DNA of 64,000 nt from Chrysopilus asiliformis (Eukaryota; Arthropoda; Insecta; Diptera; Rhagionidae): contig OZ035960.1 of the NCBI GenBank assembly GCA_964034945.1, positions 34,774,368 to 34,838,367 on the forward strand, read 5' to 3'. Positions within the stretch are counted from its first letter, which is position 1, and every line of letters starts with the position of its first letter. Below are positions 12,260 to 23,905 of the stretch, piece by piece. The notes below the pieces were generated by a model that did not search any database, was not told the origin of the DNA, and saw only the letters and a list, made by a program, of their open reading frames with translations. Both the position numbers and the translations under genes were made by a program.

Positions 12260-12822
12260 CAGGGTGGGCCAGAATAGACGCAGGGGTTTGAAGTCTTTAT
12301 AACTTTTTTTTTATTTTTATTTTTTTAATTTTGTTTCAGCATTTTGTTAAGAAGACTTGGGCAATTTAAAATGGACCTGTACACAATAGAACAACGAACC
12401 GGGTGGCGGTGAGCTCAATGGCTCTTTTACGGGACAAGTTTGGCGGACACATTATTTCGAAAAGAAGCGATTTCAATTGGCCTCCGCGTTCACCTGATCT
12501 AACGACTCCAGATTGTTTCCTTTGGGGATATTTGAAAGAAAAGGTGTACGTCAACAAGCCAACAACCATCAGCCAATTGAAAACCAACATTCGCAGTGAA
12601 ATCGAGGCCATAACACGAAAGGTTATGGAAAATGTCTTGGAAAGAGCACGGATTTGCGAAGCAGAAAATGGCCACCACTTGCGGGATATAATTTTCCATG
12701 TTTAGATCAAAAATATTCCCCATCAATCAACTACATGTATTTGAAAAAAAAATTATAGGTTTCGCTAAAATAAAAAATTTATAAAGAATTCAAACCCCCG
12801 CGTCTATTCTGGCCCACAATGT
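12260..12822 (+). mobile_element. Internally deleted Tc1/mariner-type transposon
   Basis: Inverted ends GGGCCAGAATAGACGC at the left and GCGTCTATTCTGGCCC at the right, next to TA dinucleotides, bound about 563 bp. Inside are an N-terminal scrap starting at ATG 12371 (MDLYTIEQR) and, in another frame, the C-terminal third of a transposase. The catalytic middle is deleted. It sits inside a family C repeat and is therefore younger than that copy. Confidence 0.85.
12403..12705 (+). pseudogene. Transposase C-terminal fragment (Tc1/mariner DDE type)
   Basis: The 100-codon frame contains WPPRSPDLTTPDCFLWGYLK, then EKVYVNKPTTISQLK and NGHHLRDIIF near the C-terminus. WPPRSPDL-P-D-FLWGYLK-KVY is the conserved block around the last catalytic aspartate in a group of insect mariner-like transposases. 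The intact family is roughly 330-350 aa, so two thirds is missing. The N-terminal peptide MDLYTIEQR at 12371 is out of frame with it, which marks the deletion junction. It cannot encode a working enzyme. Flanking inverted ends identify the element it came from. Confidence 0.85.
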
Positions 12823-13339
12823 ACGAGGAGATAATTTTTTTAGAAATAGTTGAGAACGCTTAGAGATACATAAAAACCGTTAAAGCAAACAATGTAGAAA
12901 ATTTTTATATCCCTTAAATTTTGATATATTCCTTTTTTCCCAAAAGCGCATAGTTTCAAAAAGGAATTCAAAAAAGTGTGTTTTTTTTCAACAAAGAAAT
13001 TTTTTGGGAAATTATGGCTGACGTTACTTTCCAAAAGTTGATAGAAAACTACGATTTTTATAAAACTCATTTACAAAAAAATTCAAATCGCTAGCTCAAC
13101 TCGTTTTCGAGTTATTTAAGACACATCTTAAGTTATTTAAGACACGTACAGGCAGACCGACAGACCAACAGACAGGACAGATACACGGTGATTCTCATCA
13201 TTTTTCCTGAAACGGATTTCGTACTGGTCAGGAAGTTTCTATCAGCACCCGTTCTCGAGTCGAGAGTCGACCACCGTCTTGAATAAAATACTGTCCTCCT
13301 AAAGCTATGCGAAGGAAAGGAAAATTAACAAGATCTTGA

Positions 13340-13408
13340 TATACGACGTTTCGGTATACGACGTTTCGGTATACGACGTTTCGGTATACGACGTTTCGGT
13401 ATACGACG
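13340..13408. repeat. 15-bp minisatellite
   Basis: Four full units of TATACGACGTTTCGG plus a partial fifth, head to tail and almost perfect. Being a multiple of three, it opens frames on the minus strand that read as VVYRN or RIPKR repeats; these are not taken as genes. Confidence 0.9.
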
Positions 13409-13589
13409 CAAAACATTCGATTTTACCCAAAAAAATCGCAAAATGAGGGCGCCTGGAATTGAATAATAAAAAGGTGAACCAATTTTTTCCCTGAAAGTTA
13501 CAAAACTGTTTAATTCAAACATTTTTTTAAAAGAAAAATTTAATAATTTACTTTGCAAAAATCGACTTTCACACAAATAAACTTTTTAC

Positions 13590-13772
13590 ATTCTAAAAGA
13601 AAGTATTGTATTCATCACGGAGACCGACTGAAGAACGGGGCCAGATAGAACTTTCTAATCAGTACGAAATCCGTAACCTCTAATCAGTACCGAAACTCAG
13701 AACTTATCGATGAATAGGGCTTTCTAATTTCAGACCCATCAAAATTCCTCCCCCCCCCCCCCCCCCCCCACG
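13590..13772 (-). repeat. Family C edge fragment and poly-C run
   Basis: GAAAGTATTGTATTCATCAC, GGAGACCGACTGAAGAACGG and CTTTCTAATCAGTACGAAAT match the outer edge of the family C copies at 5.29 and 22.26 kb. A run of about 20 C follows near 13.75 kb. Confidence 0.55.
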
Positions 13773-15302
13773 AGGGGGGCTCCATCAGTTGTTATACTTT
13801 TAGCGATTTTCTGTTCTAAAACGTCACGTAATGTATAGACAACCCTTAAGATAATGTTACGAAAAATTTCTGCAATAAACATAACAAAAGAACTTGATTA
13901 CAATTAAATTATTGGAATTTCCAATTATTAAACTAAATTAAATTTTAAAAAAAATATCAAAAAAATTGGATTTCCGATAAACTTTTTTCCCAGCATTTTC
14001 TCCATTTTCCCTTCATCCATATATCATAGTAACATGAATACATCGTAACAAAGTTTATTACCATAAAAACAATATCGTATAATAATCAGTTATTCATATT
14101 CCTAAATATTTCAATTCAAATCGATGAATTCGTAATTTCATAATCTCTCGGATATGATCCGCTCTGAGCAATTATTATCGAGTTTTTGATCGACAGCTGT
14201 CAAAGACATTGTTGGGCAATTTAAAAAAAAAACTGTCGATAATTATAATACCAGTGATATTAAAGAATAAAAAATTTGATCAATGAATATTTGAATGAGC
14301 TAAAACTGAAGTACTTTTCAGGGGATTTAATTGAAACTTAAATGACTGTTATGGACGGGCAGTAATTTTTTTCACTTCATTCCCGATATTCCAGTATTTC
14401 AATTTTATTATTTTTGATTTGTCAGTTATCGAATTATGTTATACAGACGGATTGGATAAAATAAAAATGAAGATTGAAAAGAAGACTTCAGTTTTATCCC
14501 TTCCGAAATTCAAATATCCTTTGATACGAATCCTAACCCGACGAATCTGGCGAATCCTTCTCTGAATATCGACCCCATTGGAACCGCAAGAAAGATGAAA
14601 CATCGACTTCGAGAATTTTGTACAGCACTCATACTTTTATAACAAATTTATACGTATAGACTTCGCTTAGAGTCCTGTAAAGTAAGTATTTTTATCCTGA
14701 AAATTTTACAACAAGATTTCCTAAGTGCTCTCGAGAACATTTTTCCACGCAGTGTACTTTTGGATCGTTCTATATTTTCATTTACAAAAGTATAAAAGTT
14801 TAGTACGCGGCTTATGCAAGTTTCATTTCAACCCTCACCAAACTGAAGAAAAAAAAATCCATCCCATATTGGGGTTGATATGCGTAACACGACCAACATT
14901 TCAATTCAATTCCCTACAGTCATTCATGGTTGCTGCGTTCAGTTATAGGTGAGCTCTTCGAAGCTCTCCTCCTGGTTTTGTTTGCCATCATCCACTCTAC
15001 TTTGCGACCATATCGGCCTTTGAAGTGCTCCAAGGGGGAGGTTAAAGTGTTAAACAATACGAAAACATTTGCTGGTACTTGAGATAAACCGTTGCACATT
15101 TTTCTAGCTCCTCTTCAGCGCTTAATGGAGATATTATCGTTCCAATTAAAAAATTTTGCAGACAAGGACTTTAGCGGTTTATGTCTATCGTTTTATTACA
15201 ACATTCGACCCCTGAACTCGAAGACAAGCGATCTTTTTTAGGGTTGTTTTAGGGAAAATCGGATCAGACGATACGCAAAAGTTATATGAGTATAAAAAGT
15301 CA
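13773..15302. other. AT-rich DNA, no gene seen
   Basis: No coding region or bounded element recognised. A small imperfect dyad around TTATCGAGTTTTTGATCGACAG near 14.18-14.24 kb is the only local structure. Confidence 0.4.
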
Positions 15303-16050
15303 AACAATTGCCAGGGAATCGTCAACTACCCTATATGGCGTGATACTATAATTTAATCTATTTTTCATAATAACAATTATAATTGAAATTTCTAATGTTT
15401 GATTTACTTATGTGAAATTGCATCATAAAGAATTTTGTTTTAATATTTTTTTCTGTAAATCGCAAAAAACGTTAACGTTTGTATGAGAGAGAGGAGACCT
15501 TCCATTTAGCGAAAAAAAACGCCTGGGCCAAATTTCAAGGTTCTAGCCTAATTCTTTCTCAAGTTATCGTGTGCACGGACAAACAGACATACGGATAGAC
15601 AGACTGATAGACAGCCAGGCGGACAGAAGTAAATCATTATATACTCGATATGGTAAAAAGTATAAAAGGATTCCTCTACTATTTGTAACACATATAATAA
15701 GAATTAATGATTTTTGCATGTCCGTCTGTCTGTCTGTCCAGGGACACAATAACTTGAGAACGAATTAGGGTAGAAACTTAAAATTTGGCACAGCCGTTTT
15801 TTTTTTGTAAAATGAGAGGTCGAAAACTCCTTCCCTCCTTCCCCTCTCTACCATGCAAATGGAACCGTTTTTGCGATTTTCTCGAAAACGGTATGTCGTA
15901 TCGGAATAGTTATATAGACAACATCCATCGGACCAGCTTTAAAAAAACTTCAATCGGATTGTATAATTAAACTGATTCTATTTGAAAGTTTAGAGTCACG
16001 CCATATAAAGTATTTCACGATTGCTTGGCAATCGCAGTTTTCATTATGTT
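15303..16050. repeat. Family D foldback element, copy 1
   Basis: The two halves are approximate inverted copies. AATTGCCAGGGAATCGTCAA and CTATATGGCGTGATA at the left match the reverse complement of TCACGCCATATAAAG and CACGATTGCTTGGCAATCG at the right. In the middle, TTTCTCAAGTTATCGTGTGC plus a GACA tract faces TCTGTCTGTCC, CAGGGACACAATAACTTGAG and GAACGAATTAGGG. The right end abuts a family A copy. Non-coding. Confidence 0.65.
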
Positions 16051-16434
16051 TATACCCGTATGGCGAAACCAAAGGGTATATTAAATTTGCCTTACCGTTT
16101 GTAACGCCAAGATCCCGTCATCACACACAAAAATTAATAACACCAATGTGTTTAGATGATAAATAAAAATTGAATTTTGGATGTCCGTCCGTCCGTCTGT
16201 GGCGCGGATTGCGGGCGCACGGATTGAGCTAGAGAATTGAAATTTTACGCAGATTCGTTTTTCGTAAAATGCAAGGTTAAGTTCGTTAATGAGCAAAAAT
16301 CATATTAAAAAGTTTGACTTCAAAGTGGAATTTTGATACAACTGTTCGCCGTTCACTTAAACTTCGAACAATGCCATATCACCATACGGGTTTTCAATAA
16401 TTGCCAGATTGGCAATTATAGCTTTTGCTATGTT
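16051..16434 (-). repeat. Family A repeat, copy 3, internally deleted
   Basis: Both ends are present (TATACCCGTATGGCGAAACC at the left, TAGCTTTTGCTATGTTT at the right). The C-run segment and part of the body are missing: GTTAATGAGCAAAAATCATA joins directly to AAAGTTTGACTTC. Confidence 0.8.
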
Positions 16435-17070
16435 TTTTTTGTCCGACGATTAGTTCTCAAGTCGGTCACTAAGTCCGCGTTCACAAAAACTCTAATATTC
16501 AGTGTGGAAGCTGAGCTGCACCTGATGAAGGTCTCTAGTTTTTAAACATGTTATAGTTTGTAGGATCAATTTTTCACCTATGAATTCATCCGCAAATACT
16601 AAAACCGCAGTAGACTGGGATAACTTTATAGAATTCTTGGGTTGAATTGCTCAAAAAGTTTAGAACTATAAATAACAGCAAGTTGTTAAAGTAGTTGTTA
16701 TTTCTGTTAAAGTTAAAAAAAAACAAAAAGTTATTTTGTAAACAATTTTACAAGTGAAAAATAAGTTAATAGCAGTTTCCAAACCTGTACAATTTTTTTT
16801 ATTAAATTAATTTTTTAGGAAATAATAACAGTCATAAAAAGGAAGAACCCAAAACTTTAATGAAGTCATTGCCTTTTTGAGCGATGAAAATTTTGGTCTG
16901 CAATGCCTTTCTTTTAAAGTATTTGACCGTGCATTTTCTGTTTGAAAATCATCTGCGGCGCATTTTTCTTAAAGTTTTTTACAATCACCTTCTAATCTAT
17001 CGAATATGGTCCAAAAAGGGGGATGTCTCTAACATTTTTAAACAACGAGTCCTGATATGTTGGAAACCAC
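16435..17070. other. AT-rich DNA, no gene seen
   Basis: No gene, RNA or bounded repeat recognised; short open frames only. Confidence 0.4.
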
Positions 17071-17278
17071 CACATTGACTGCCATGGCTATCATTTTTGA
17101 TAGCCAGTGAAAATTGGCACTATTCATGAGCGGCCAAGGCTATCATTTTCGATAGCTGGGTCTACAATCTACATGCATACATACATACATTCATACATAT
17201 GTACATTCTACATACGTCTACATGTATTGGCATCTCCCTTACATTTTTGCAAAATTGGTCTGGCAGTCAACGTGTTAA
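17071..17278. mobile_element. Small piggyBac-like MITE
   Basis: The right end GGCAGTCAACGTG runs into TTAA (17275-17278). The left end CACATTGACTGCC is its inverted partner with one mismatch, but the left TTAA has decayed. Inside, GGCTATCATTTTTGATAGCC and a near copy form two small palindromes. Confidence 0.6.
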
Positions 17279-18004
17279 ATTTTCAAAACATAATATAAAA
17301 AATTGAAAAACTTGAAAAAATATCACCGCAGTTTTAGAGCCTGTCTAACCCAACACTCCTCTTTTTTTTATAAAAAGTAGGGGAGACTGGGGTATTCTGG
17401 ACCACGGGGAATTGCGGACCAGCGTCATTTTTTTCCCCCTAGTAGTGGTTGGTAGCTGCAAATAACTGTAATCAGTTTGCCTCATGTTAAGCTAATTTTC
17501 CTAACAGTACTCGACTTGTGTATACGCACTATCCCCTCGCTTCGATAGCAAATAGAAAAGTGATACTTCGAAATTTTTTTTTCACTTTGTGTTTCGCTTA
17601 AATTTAACCACATTTTTCGAGAATCAACTCAAGTAAATATATTGATAATATTCGCGGAGCCTTAAGCATTCGACACTGACAAGAAATTTTGCATGAAGTT
17701 TGCATTGTGTTACTAATAGCTGCCATATTGTAAAAAAGAGCATTCGGGGAATTGTGGACCACTTTTGTCGGGGAATTATGGACCACTGAATTCTTGACAT
17801 TTGACAAGCAAACTTCGTGTATTTGATGCATATAAGTGTTTTTTCATGCAAAAACACAGCATTAGATTTTCGGCAATCATACTAATATATAAATATCAGT
17901 TGTGGTCAACACAAAACTTTCTTCTACAAAATCTACGACCCTGCGCAATTTACGCTAGAGCCCTGTCGCGTTGTCAACCTAAGACGACCTCCCAATAAAT
18001 TCTT

Positions 18005-18790
18005 GGTTTGTTCAAAAATATCAAAAACGTACAAAATTTGAGATAACTTGAGAACTGTAAAAGATATCAATTTACGGTAAATGGCAAAAATGTAGAAAAT
18101 GGTTAACATTATTCTTTTAACTGATTTGTCGAAAAACCGTATGTTTGCAAATTATTCACAAACATATGATTCTTTACATATTAATGAAAATATCTCAATA
18201 ACGGTAAAAGATAACGGATAACGGTAAAAGACAAAATTGTGCAGAATGCCATTCTCATTAATTCACTTGATACATTCAGTGAGCAAAAACCCGTTAGTTT
18301 TCGAGATAATCGCAAAAAACTGTTTTTTTGGAAATAACGGTTTATCTCGATAGCAGGTGGAGATATCGAGTTATAGCTAAAGACAAAAGTGTGGGAAATT
18401 TTATTTTCTCCAAGTTTTGTCATACTTAAGGCCACTAAAAAACGCGTAGTTTGGGAGTAAATCGAGAAAAACTTAATTGCGATTTTTGAAAAACCGCCAT
18501 TTTGGATACTTCCGGTTAACGGATTTCCACCAAAAGTTGATAGGATTGTCCCATTTCAGGACCCAACATGCCTATAAAATTTCATGGCGCTAGCTCTATT
18601 AGTTTTTGAGAAATCTTGTACACAGACTGACAGACAGACTGACAGACAGACTGACAGACTGACAGACAGAAAGACATTTTTTAAATATGACTCCAATCGA
18701 CTCAGGAGTGATCGGGAAATGTTTTTTAGGCAAAATTAAGAGGTCGAAATTTTTCATGAATACAATACTTTATTATACTCCGTAGAAGAA
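18005..18790 (+). repeat. Family C-like repeat (divergent)
   Basis: Tandem-like modules (AACGGTAAAAGATAACGG, GGGAAATTTTATTTTCTCCA) lead to CCACCAAAAGTTGATAGGAT and GGCGCTAGCTCTATTAGTTT, then a GACTGACAGACA tract and GAATACAATACTTT at the end. Nested in the pogo-like relic. Confidence 0.55.
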
Positions 18791-18794
18791 AGTA

Positions 18795-18810
18795 AAAATG
18801 AGTTGGTGTA

Positions 18811-18841
<31 letters not shown>

Positions 18842-19182
18842 TCCTCTTTCACGCGAAAACGGCTGAACCGATTGACTTGAAATTTGGCATGAGTGTCTGT
18901 GGTAGTTCTGGTTCCAACATAGGCATACGGAAAAGTATCGCGAGTGGTGGGGGGAGTAAGGGGAGGAGGTAAAGTGATTTCGAAACTTAGTTTTTGCGCT
19001 ATGTTACTCTTTCGCGGGGAAACTACTGAAACGATTGGCCTGAAATTTGGCATAGATGTTCGTTGTGGGTCCAGCCCCAACATAGACCCATTAAAAAGTT
19101 TTTAAGTTCTTTCCGGTTTTCTTCGTATTCTAAAATTTAGACAAAAAGCTTAACCCGGCAACGACGGGTATACAAGCTAGTT
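18795..19182 (-). repeat. Family B repeat, copy 2
   Basis: Minus-strand copy: the GTCT tract is followed by GTGAAAGAGG in reverse, one full module plus a partial, then TTAACCCGGCAACGACGGGT and ATACAAGCTAGTT. The 109-codon minus-strand frame is repeat-derived. Confidence 0.85.
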
Positions 19183-19194
19183 TCTAAATCGGCC

Positions 19195-19516
19195 GTTTTG
19201 ACATCGCCAGAGGATGTAAATGACCTTCGTGAGAAGGCTGATATGAAGCGAAAGAGATTGGAGAGAAAAGGTGATAAACCATAATCGAAAAAACAAAAAG
19301 ATCGTGTCAAATCGAAGACATCACAGAAGAAACAACCATCTTCAACCTATTGTGAGGTGGAAGAATACATCGATTTCTGCATAATTTGTAAGAAAAATAT
19401 GCCAAAAAAAATGAACCGCCGAAATACCATCCATTGCAACGTGTGCGATCGAGCTGTTGGGATGCTCCGCAATGACTGCAAGTTACTGGACTTGCGAACA
19501 TTGCGTTTCGGACTGA
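19195..19516 (+). pseudogene. pogo/Tigger-type transposase C-terminus, frameshifted
   Basis: The plus strand reads TSPEDVNDLREKADMKRKRL, then a basic stretch with a stop. In a second frame it reads EEYIDFCIICKKNMPKK and HCNVCDRAV; after a one-base shift it reads CSAMTASYWTCEHCVSD and a stop at 19514. The FCIIC...HCN.CDRAV....C....A.Y.TC..C spacing is the cysteine-rich tail seen at the C-terminus of pogo/jerky-type transposases in many insects. At least two frame breaks make it dead. It lies about 340 bp from the right terminus of the surrounding element, which fits a transposase 3' end. Confidence 0.7.
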
Positions 19517-19851
19517 TTTTCATTGCAATTTTTTACTTCATTTCACTTTGTTTGTTATATAATAAATATATGAATCAAAAAAAAAAAGTTTGTCTATCAC
19601 ATTTTTCCATTTTTAATCGATTTACAAAGTGGTCCACAATACCCCGAGATTTTTTAAAATCGCAAAAACGCCATTTTTGCACCAACTGATAAAACTTGTA
19701 TAATTTAATACAATTTGACCGAACTGCTGTGACCCAAAGAAAGGTTATTTATCGTACTACAAATTCAAGCTTTGAAATTTTCAGAAAAAGTTATTTTTTT
19801 GCGAGTTTTTAGCCAAAATGAAAATGCGGTCCAGAACACCCCAGTCTCCCC

Positions 19852-20728
19852 TACAATATTCAGTCGTGGGAAGTCATCAAAGAAAGAAGTTCAACTGGAA
19901 AAAATGTGAAGTGAACAAATTTCAAGGGAGAACAATTATTTTCCTGCTTCCCTAAATTTCGACCCTGAATTTATAAATTGTTCTAAATTCGCATTTGAAA
20001 GTGATGGTTGTGAAAACGTTATTTGCAGATTTGTATTATGGAAATATTCATTGTAGGTTATATTCGAATTGACATCGATATGCTGCCGAAATATCAGAAA
20101 AACATTTATAGTAAAATTCAACCATAACGAATATAAATAATTTTATTCGATTGTACTCTATCAGTTCCAATCACAACAATTTCATACTGTGATTGGAAAT
20201 TATGTTTTGGAATTTGAGATATTTTGTCTTCCAGTTGCATCGTAACTAACATATGGCAGATAAATGAAAGAAAATCTGGCTGAAAGCAAAAGACACATTA
20301 AGTCATTGCCTTCGATCATTTGTTATTGAAAAGTAATCTTTGGTACGTGACTTTAGTTTGAAACCAACTTCATGAAAATTGTTGACAAAGATGGATCATA
20401 AAACGGTGGTTATAGTGTCATGTTTTGGAATAAACATTCGCCAAGTCCCGCGTCATTCAGTTGCTGTTATTGAAATTATTTGATTATTGGCCACAATGTG
20501 CTCCGCATTTAAGATGCACACTTGACACGCATCAAATGATGTTGATATTAACAATTTGTACGTTTATTGCTGGGTTAAGGCGAACACGGATTCATAAACA
20601 AATCTTTTACAGAAGAAGGATAACTGGATATGTTAGATATATTTAGGTGTATTAATCTTTTCGATGCATCATATTTGGAAGAATCGATTGCAAACTGTGC
20701 ATGATTAAGTTATTAATAATTAAACTAG
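19852..20728. other. AT-rich DNA, no gene seen
   Basis: No gene or bounded repeat recognised. Confidence 0.4.
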
Positions 20729-21474
20729 AATTGAGGCGTTCAGCGCTAGAACGGCCTAGGACACATGCCGAAATCGTGAAATTTTTACAATTAGTAATTA
20801 TAGACAAGTCTCTGTTTTTGTGATAAAATTTTTTAGATGCACATAAGAACATTACAACATAAAGTTATAAAATGCATCCAAAAGTTTTTGTTCTTAAAAT
20901 TTGTAATAGTATAACAGTGGAAAAATTTTGTGGGTTGTGCCCTAAACAGATAGGTGACGTCGATTGTGCCGTCGGTTACGCAGTTGACGTCGCAGTCGAA
21001 ACGTGGAGTGGAACACATGGAACGTCGTGCAGCACTTCAACAACAACAAATTTGACATTTGTGTAAAAGAAATTTGTGTATCGTGTTAAAGAAAAATAAT
21101 AAACATAACAAAAGCTATAATTGTCAATCTGGCCCGTATGGTGATTTAAGTGAATGGCGAACAGTTTTATCAAAATTCCACTATGAAGTCAAATTTTCCA
21201 ATAAGATTTTTTAAAATTTGTTCCAATCGGATTTTGATGTATGTAGAATAATATCCTGAATAACTTTTGTTCCTGGACTTTTTTGATAAGATGCACCGTT
21301 TTCGAGATATTCGCAAAAATCGTTTTCATTCGTATGGGGGGTACCCCCCCTAATGGTCCATTTTTGCCCATTAACGAACTTAGCCTCGCATTTTACGAAA
21401 AACGAATCTGCGCAAAATTTCAAGTCTCTAGCTCAATCCGTGCGCCTGCAATCCGCGCCACAGACAGACTGACG

Positions 21475-21517
<43 letters not shown>

Positions 21518-22116
21518 GGACGGACGGACATGGAAAATTCAATTTTTTTTATCATTCTAAACACACTGGTGTAATTCATTTTTGTTTGTGATGACGGGAT
21601 CTTGGCGTTACAAACGGTAAAGCAAAGTTAATATACCCTTTGGTTTCACCATACGGGTATAAAAATGCTTGTGGGATTTGAAAATTACCGAAAATTAATA
21701 CTAATTTCGTGTGCGTATTTGATGTACTGTAATTTTCTAGTGGTGTACGAACATTGCACAAAGGTTTTGGTATTGTCAACCCAGATTTTTTCTAAAAATT
21801 TCGTTGGCACCCCCACGACGCAACGTCGAATTTAGAATTTTGGCTAAAAAATACGTCGCAGTCGCAGCTGCAGTCACAGTCGACGTCGTCATGTGTGTCA
21901 CTCCATGTAAATACCTGGGCACCAATCATGTATTCCGACGCGTCTCTGTCTTTCGACTTCGACGCAGCTTTTAACTCTTGACTTCGCCATATCAGCAGCT
22001 TCAAATTTCCTAGAATGACAGTCAGAATCACGTTTCGATTCATAGTGACGATTCCGCGAATTTGCAGTCCTATGTGTTTCTGCATTTAGGCCGTTCTAAC
22101 GCTGAGCGCCTCAATT
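20729..22116. mobile_element. Inverted-repeat element of unknown type, with nested family A
   Basis: Ends AATTGAGGCGTTCAGCGC-TAGAACGGCC and the inverted match GGCCGTTCTAACGCTGAGCG-CCTCAATT. Inside each end is a related inner motif (TGGAGTGGAACACATG at 21.0 kb; inverted TGTGTGTCACTCCA near 21.9 kb), along with GACGTCGCAGTCG-like stretches. Without the family A insertion it would be about 0.8 kb. No clear target duplication was seen. The 97-codon minus-strand frame at 21792-22085 lies over the right arm. Confidence 0.65.
21102..21665 (+). repeat. Family A repeat, copy 4
   Basis: Full-length type: AACATAACAAAAGCTATAAT, CCCGTATGGTGATTTAAG, GGGGGGTACCCCCCCTAATG, TTTCAAGTCTCTAGCTCAAT, a GACA tract and TTTGGTTTCACCATACGGGT. 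Nested in the element at 20.73-22.12 kb. Confidence 0.88.
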
Positions 22117-22256
22117 AATGCCCGTCCTAAGACGGAGAACTGCAATCTTGGTGGAAATTCCGTAAAGTTACATGCGACCGCCGATTCGATAACTTTTAAA
22201 ATTGATCACCTTACATTAAAAAAAACAGCGTAAGTAACAATTTTTATTTTCCTTTT

Positions 22257-22515
22257 CTATCGAGGGAAAGTATTGTATTCTTGACGGAGACCGACTCGAG
22301 AACGGGAGCAGGCAGAAATTTTCTGATCAGTACGAAATCTGTTTCAGGCTAAATTATATGGATATCCGATCCGTACCTGTCTGTCGGTTAGTCGATCTGC
22401 CGGTCTGTACATTTTACGTATCTTAAATAACTCGAGAACGCGTTGAGCATAGAAATTTTTTGTGAATAAGTTTTACAAAAATCGTTGTTTTCTATCAATC
22501 GTTGTTTTCTATCAA
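22257..22515 (-). repeat. Family C repeat fragment
   Basis: Has GGAAAGTATTGTATTCTTGA, GACTCGAGAACGGGAGCAGG and TTTCTGATCAGTACGAAATC, then CTTAAATAACTCGAGAACGC. A short duplication of TCGTTGTTTTCTATCAA lies at its inner edge. Confidence 0.65.
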
Positions 22516-23730
22516 GCGACGGTAGCTATAACTGGTACCTCTCATACTGGTCCTTAAGTAAGTTGACCGGATTTCTAAAATCAGAATGCTGGACGTACGC
22601 ATATTTCTTTAAATTCTTCTATTCATAAATCAATTGTTTTCATCATTATATGAGAGGTCATTTCACACATTTGTGAGGTTTTGGAACTTACCAACAGCAT
22701 TAGTCGTGAGTAGAGATGAATTTATGGCTCTCTTTAACCTAATCTCAGTATGTTGATTCCACATGAAATGTTTGTCATCAAAACCTATTGCCACACAATA
22801 TTAGTTAAACACTAACTCACACTACCACAAGTATTATTCATCAATACTTTCTCAATTGACTATCTTAAAGCTCATTTAACATCTCACCACATAAAATCTA
22901 AAAAAAAAAATTCTCTTGATTAACTACTTTTATTCAACACTCGAATTTCTTATAAAAATATCCTTTTTAAAAAGAGGACAAGAAAAACTCTATTCACCCC
23001 TTGAAAATTACAATGTTCTTAACGCCACATGAAACAAGCAAACTTTTGACACTGTTGTCATCTGCAAAAATGATTTTTATTCCTATTTTCCTTTAATTTC
23101 TGTAGTAATTTTCCCCCTTTTCAAAAGGATTTATGTCTCATACTTTTGTATGTCTAACATCTGTCGGAAGTCATCGTCCTTGTCGCAGACGAAAGCATCT
23201 CCTCCACGGGTGTGTTATGAAGGATAAACGGAAAATTACATTTTGATGGGCTGCAAATTGTCATCTGATAATCCGGTCGGGGTAAGGAATTGAGTTAAAA
23301 AGGACTCGTTCTTTACTATATTATATAGATGTCGTTTATTCGCAGTTACATTAAGGGCGATTTTCGGCACATCGCAATGGAATAAAAATCAGGAATAACG
23401 GCGGGTTCGAAGGGATCCTTTAAGAGGCGTGAAGCGATAATTTAGAATTTTATCATAGAAGTATGAGAATGTTGTCTTGTGTTATCTGTGGACAAAAAGA
23501 CTTGTGCCATCGACGGAAAATCGTGTTTAGTGTCGGATGCAGGTGATTGCTTTATAAAAGAACTTTGTCGCGTGGCATTGCCATTAAATAAAGGATGCGA
23601 CATTTATAAAGCATCGGAAAGAGTTTGAATAATTTTTGTTACGTGCACATTTCATAAATGCGACAATTTTTATTAAAGAAGCTAAATTTATTGTTTCACT
23701 TTAAAATAATTTTCTAGAGTTTATAACATA
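22516..23730. other. AT-rich DNA, no gene seen
   Basis: Somewhat more complex sequence around 23.2-23.6 kb, but no frame with protein character and no splice-supported exon. Confidence 0.4.
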
Positions 23731-23905
23731 AAGAACCGTGCCAGAAATAGCGTTTTTCGTGCCCCTTTTTAAAAGTTAACCCGTGTAGTTTTCACTTTGG
23801 TTGAGGACTTTTTGGAAAGTGCACACTCTATAGTTTCATCCATATACGACGTCAAGAGCTACCGGATTTCAGGGGGATGGTGAGGGGTTAACGAACTTTT
23901 TCGTG
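23731..23905 (+). repeat. Repeat F, plus copy
   Basis: About 170 bp closely matching the reverse complement of 41973-42144: shared GTGTAGTTTTCACTTTGGTT, CTATAGTTTCATCCATATA and GGGGATGGTGAGGGGTTAAC, with scattered substitutions. No coding capacity recognised. Confidence 0.75.

Larger units (their letters stand above)
11985..13290 (+). repeat. Family C repeat, plus copy, split by a mariner relic
   Basis: Degenerate modules (CTCGAGAACCGTTAAAGATG, then GGAAATTTTATTTTCTTTG) at 12.0-12.25 kb resume after the mariner insertion at 12.83 kb. They run into GATAGAAAACTACGATTTTT, ATTCAAATCGCTAGCTCAAC, TTTTCGAGTTATTTAAGACA and a GACAGACC tract, then a region matching the minus copies at 5.3 and 22.3 kb. 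Outer boundaries are approximate. Confidence 0.6.
17380..19851. mobile_element. pogo-like transposon relic with nested repeats
   Basis: Inverted ends GGGGAGACTGGGGTATTCTG (left) and the reverse complement of CCCCAGTCTCCCC (right), each flanked by TA. Subterminal motifs GGGGAATTGTGGACCA or close variants recur at about 17.40, 17.75 and 17.77 kb, with one inverted near 19.63 kb. The C-terminal zinc-ribbon part of a pogo/Tigger-type transposase remains near the right end. Family C and B repeats fill the middle, so the original internal sequence is largely lost. Confidence 0.75.

Noticed and set aside
13228..13576. Repeat-protein genes reading VVYRN or RIPKR on the minus strand
   Set aside because: The repeats arise from a 15-bp minisatellite whose length is a multiple of three. 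There is no start context, homologue or splice pattern.
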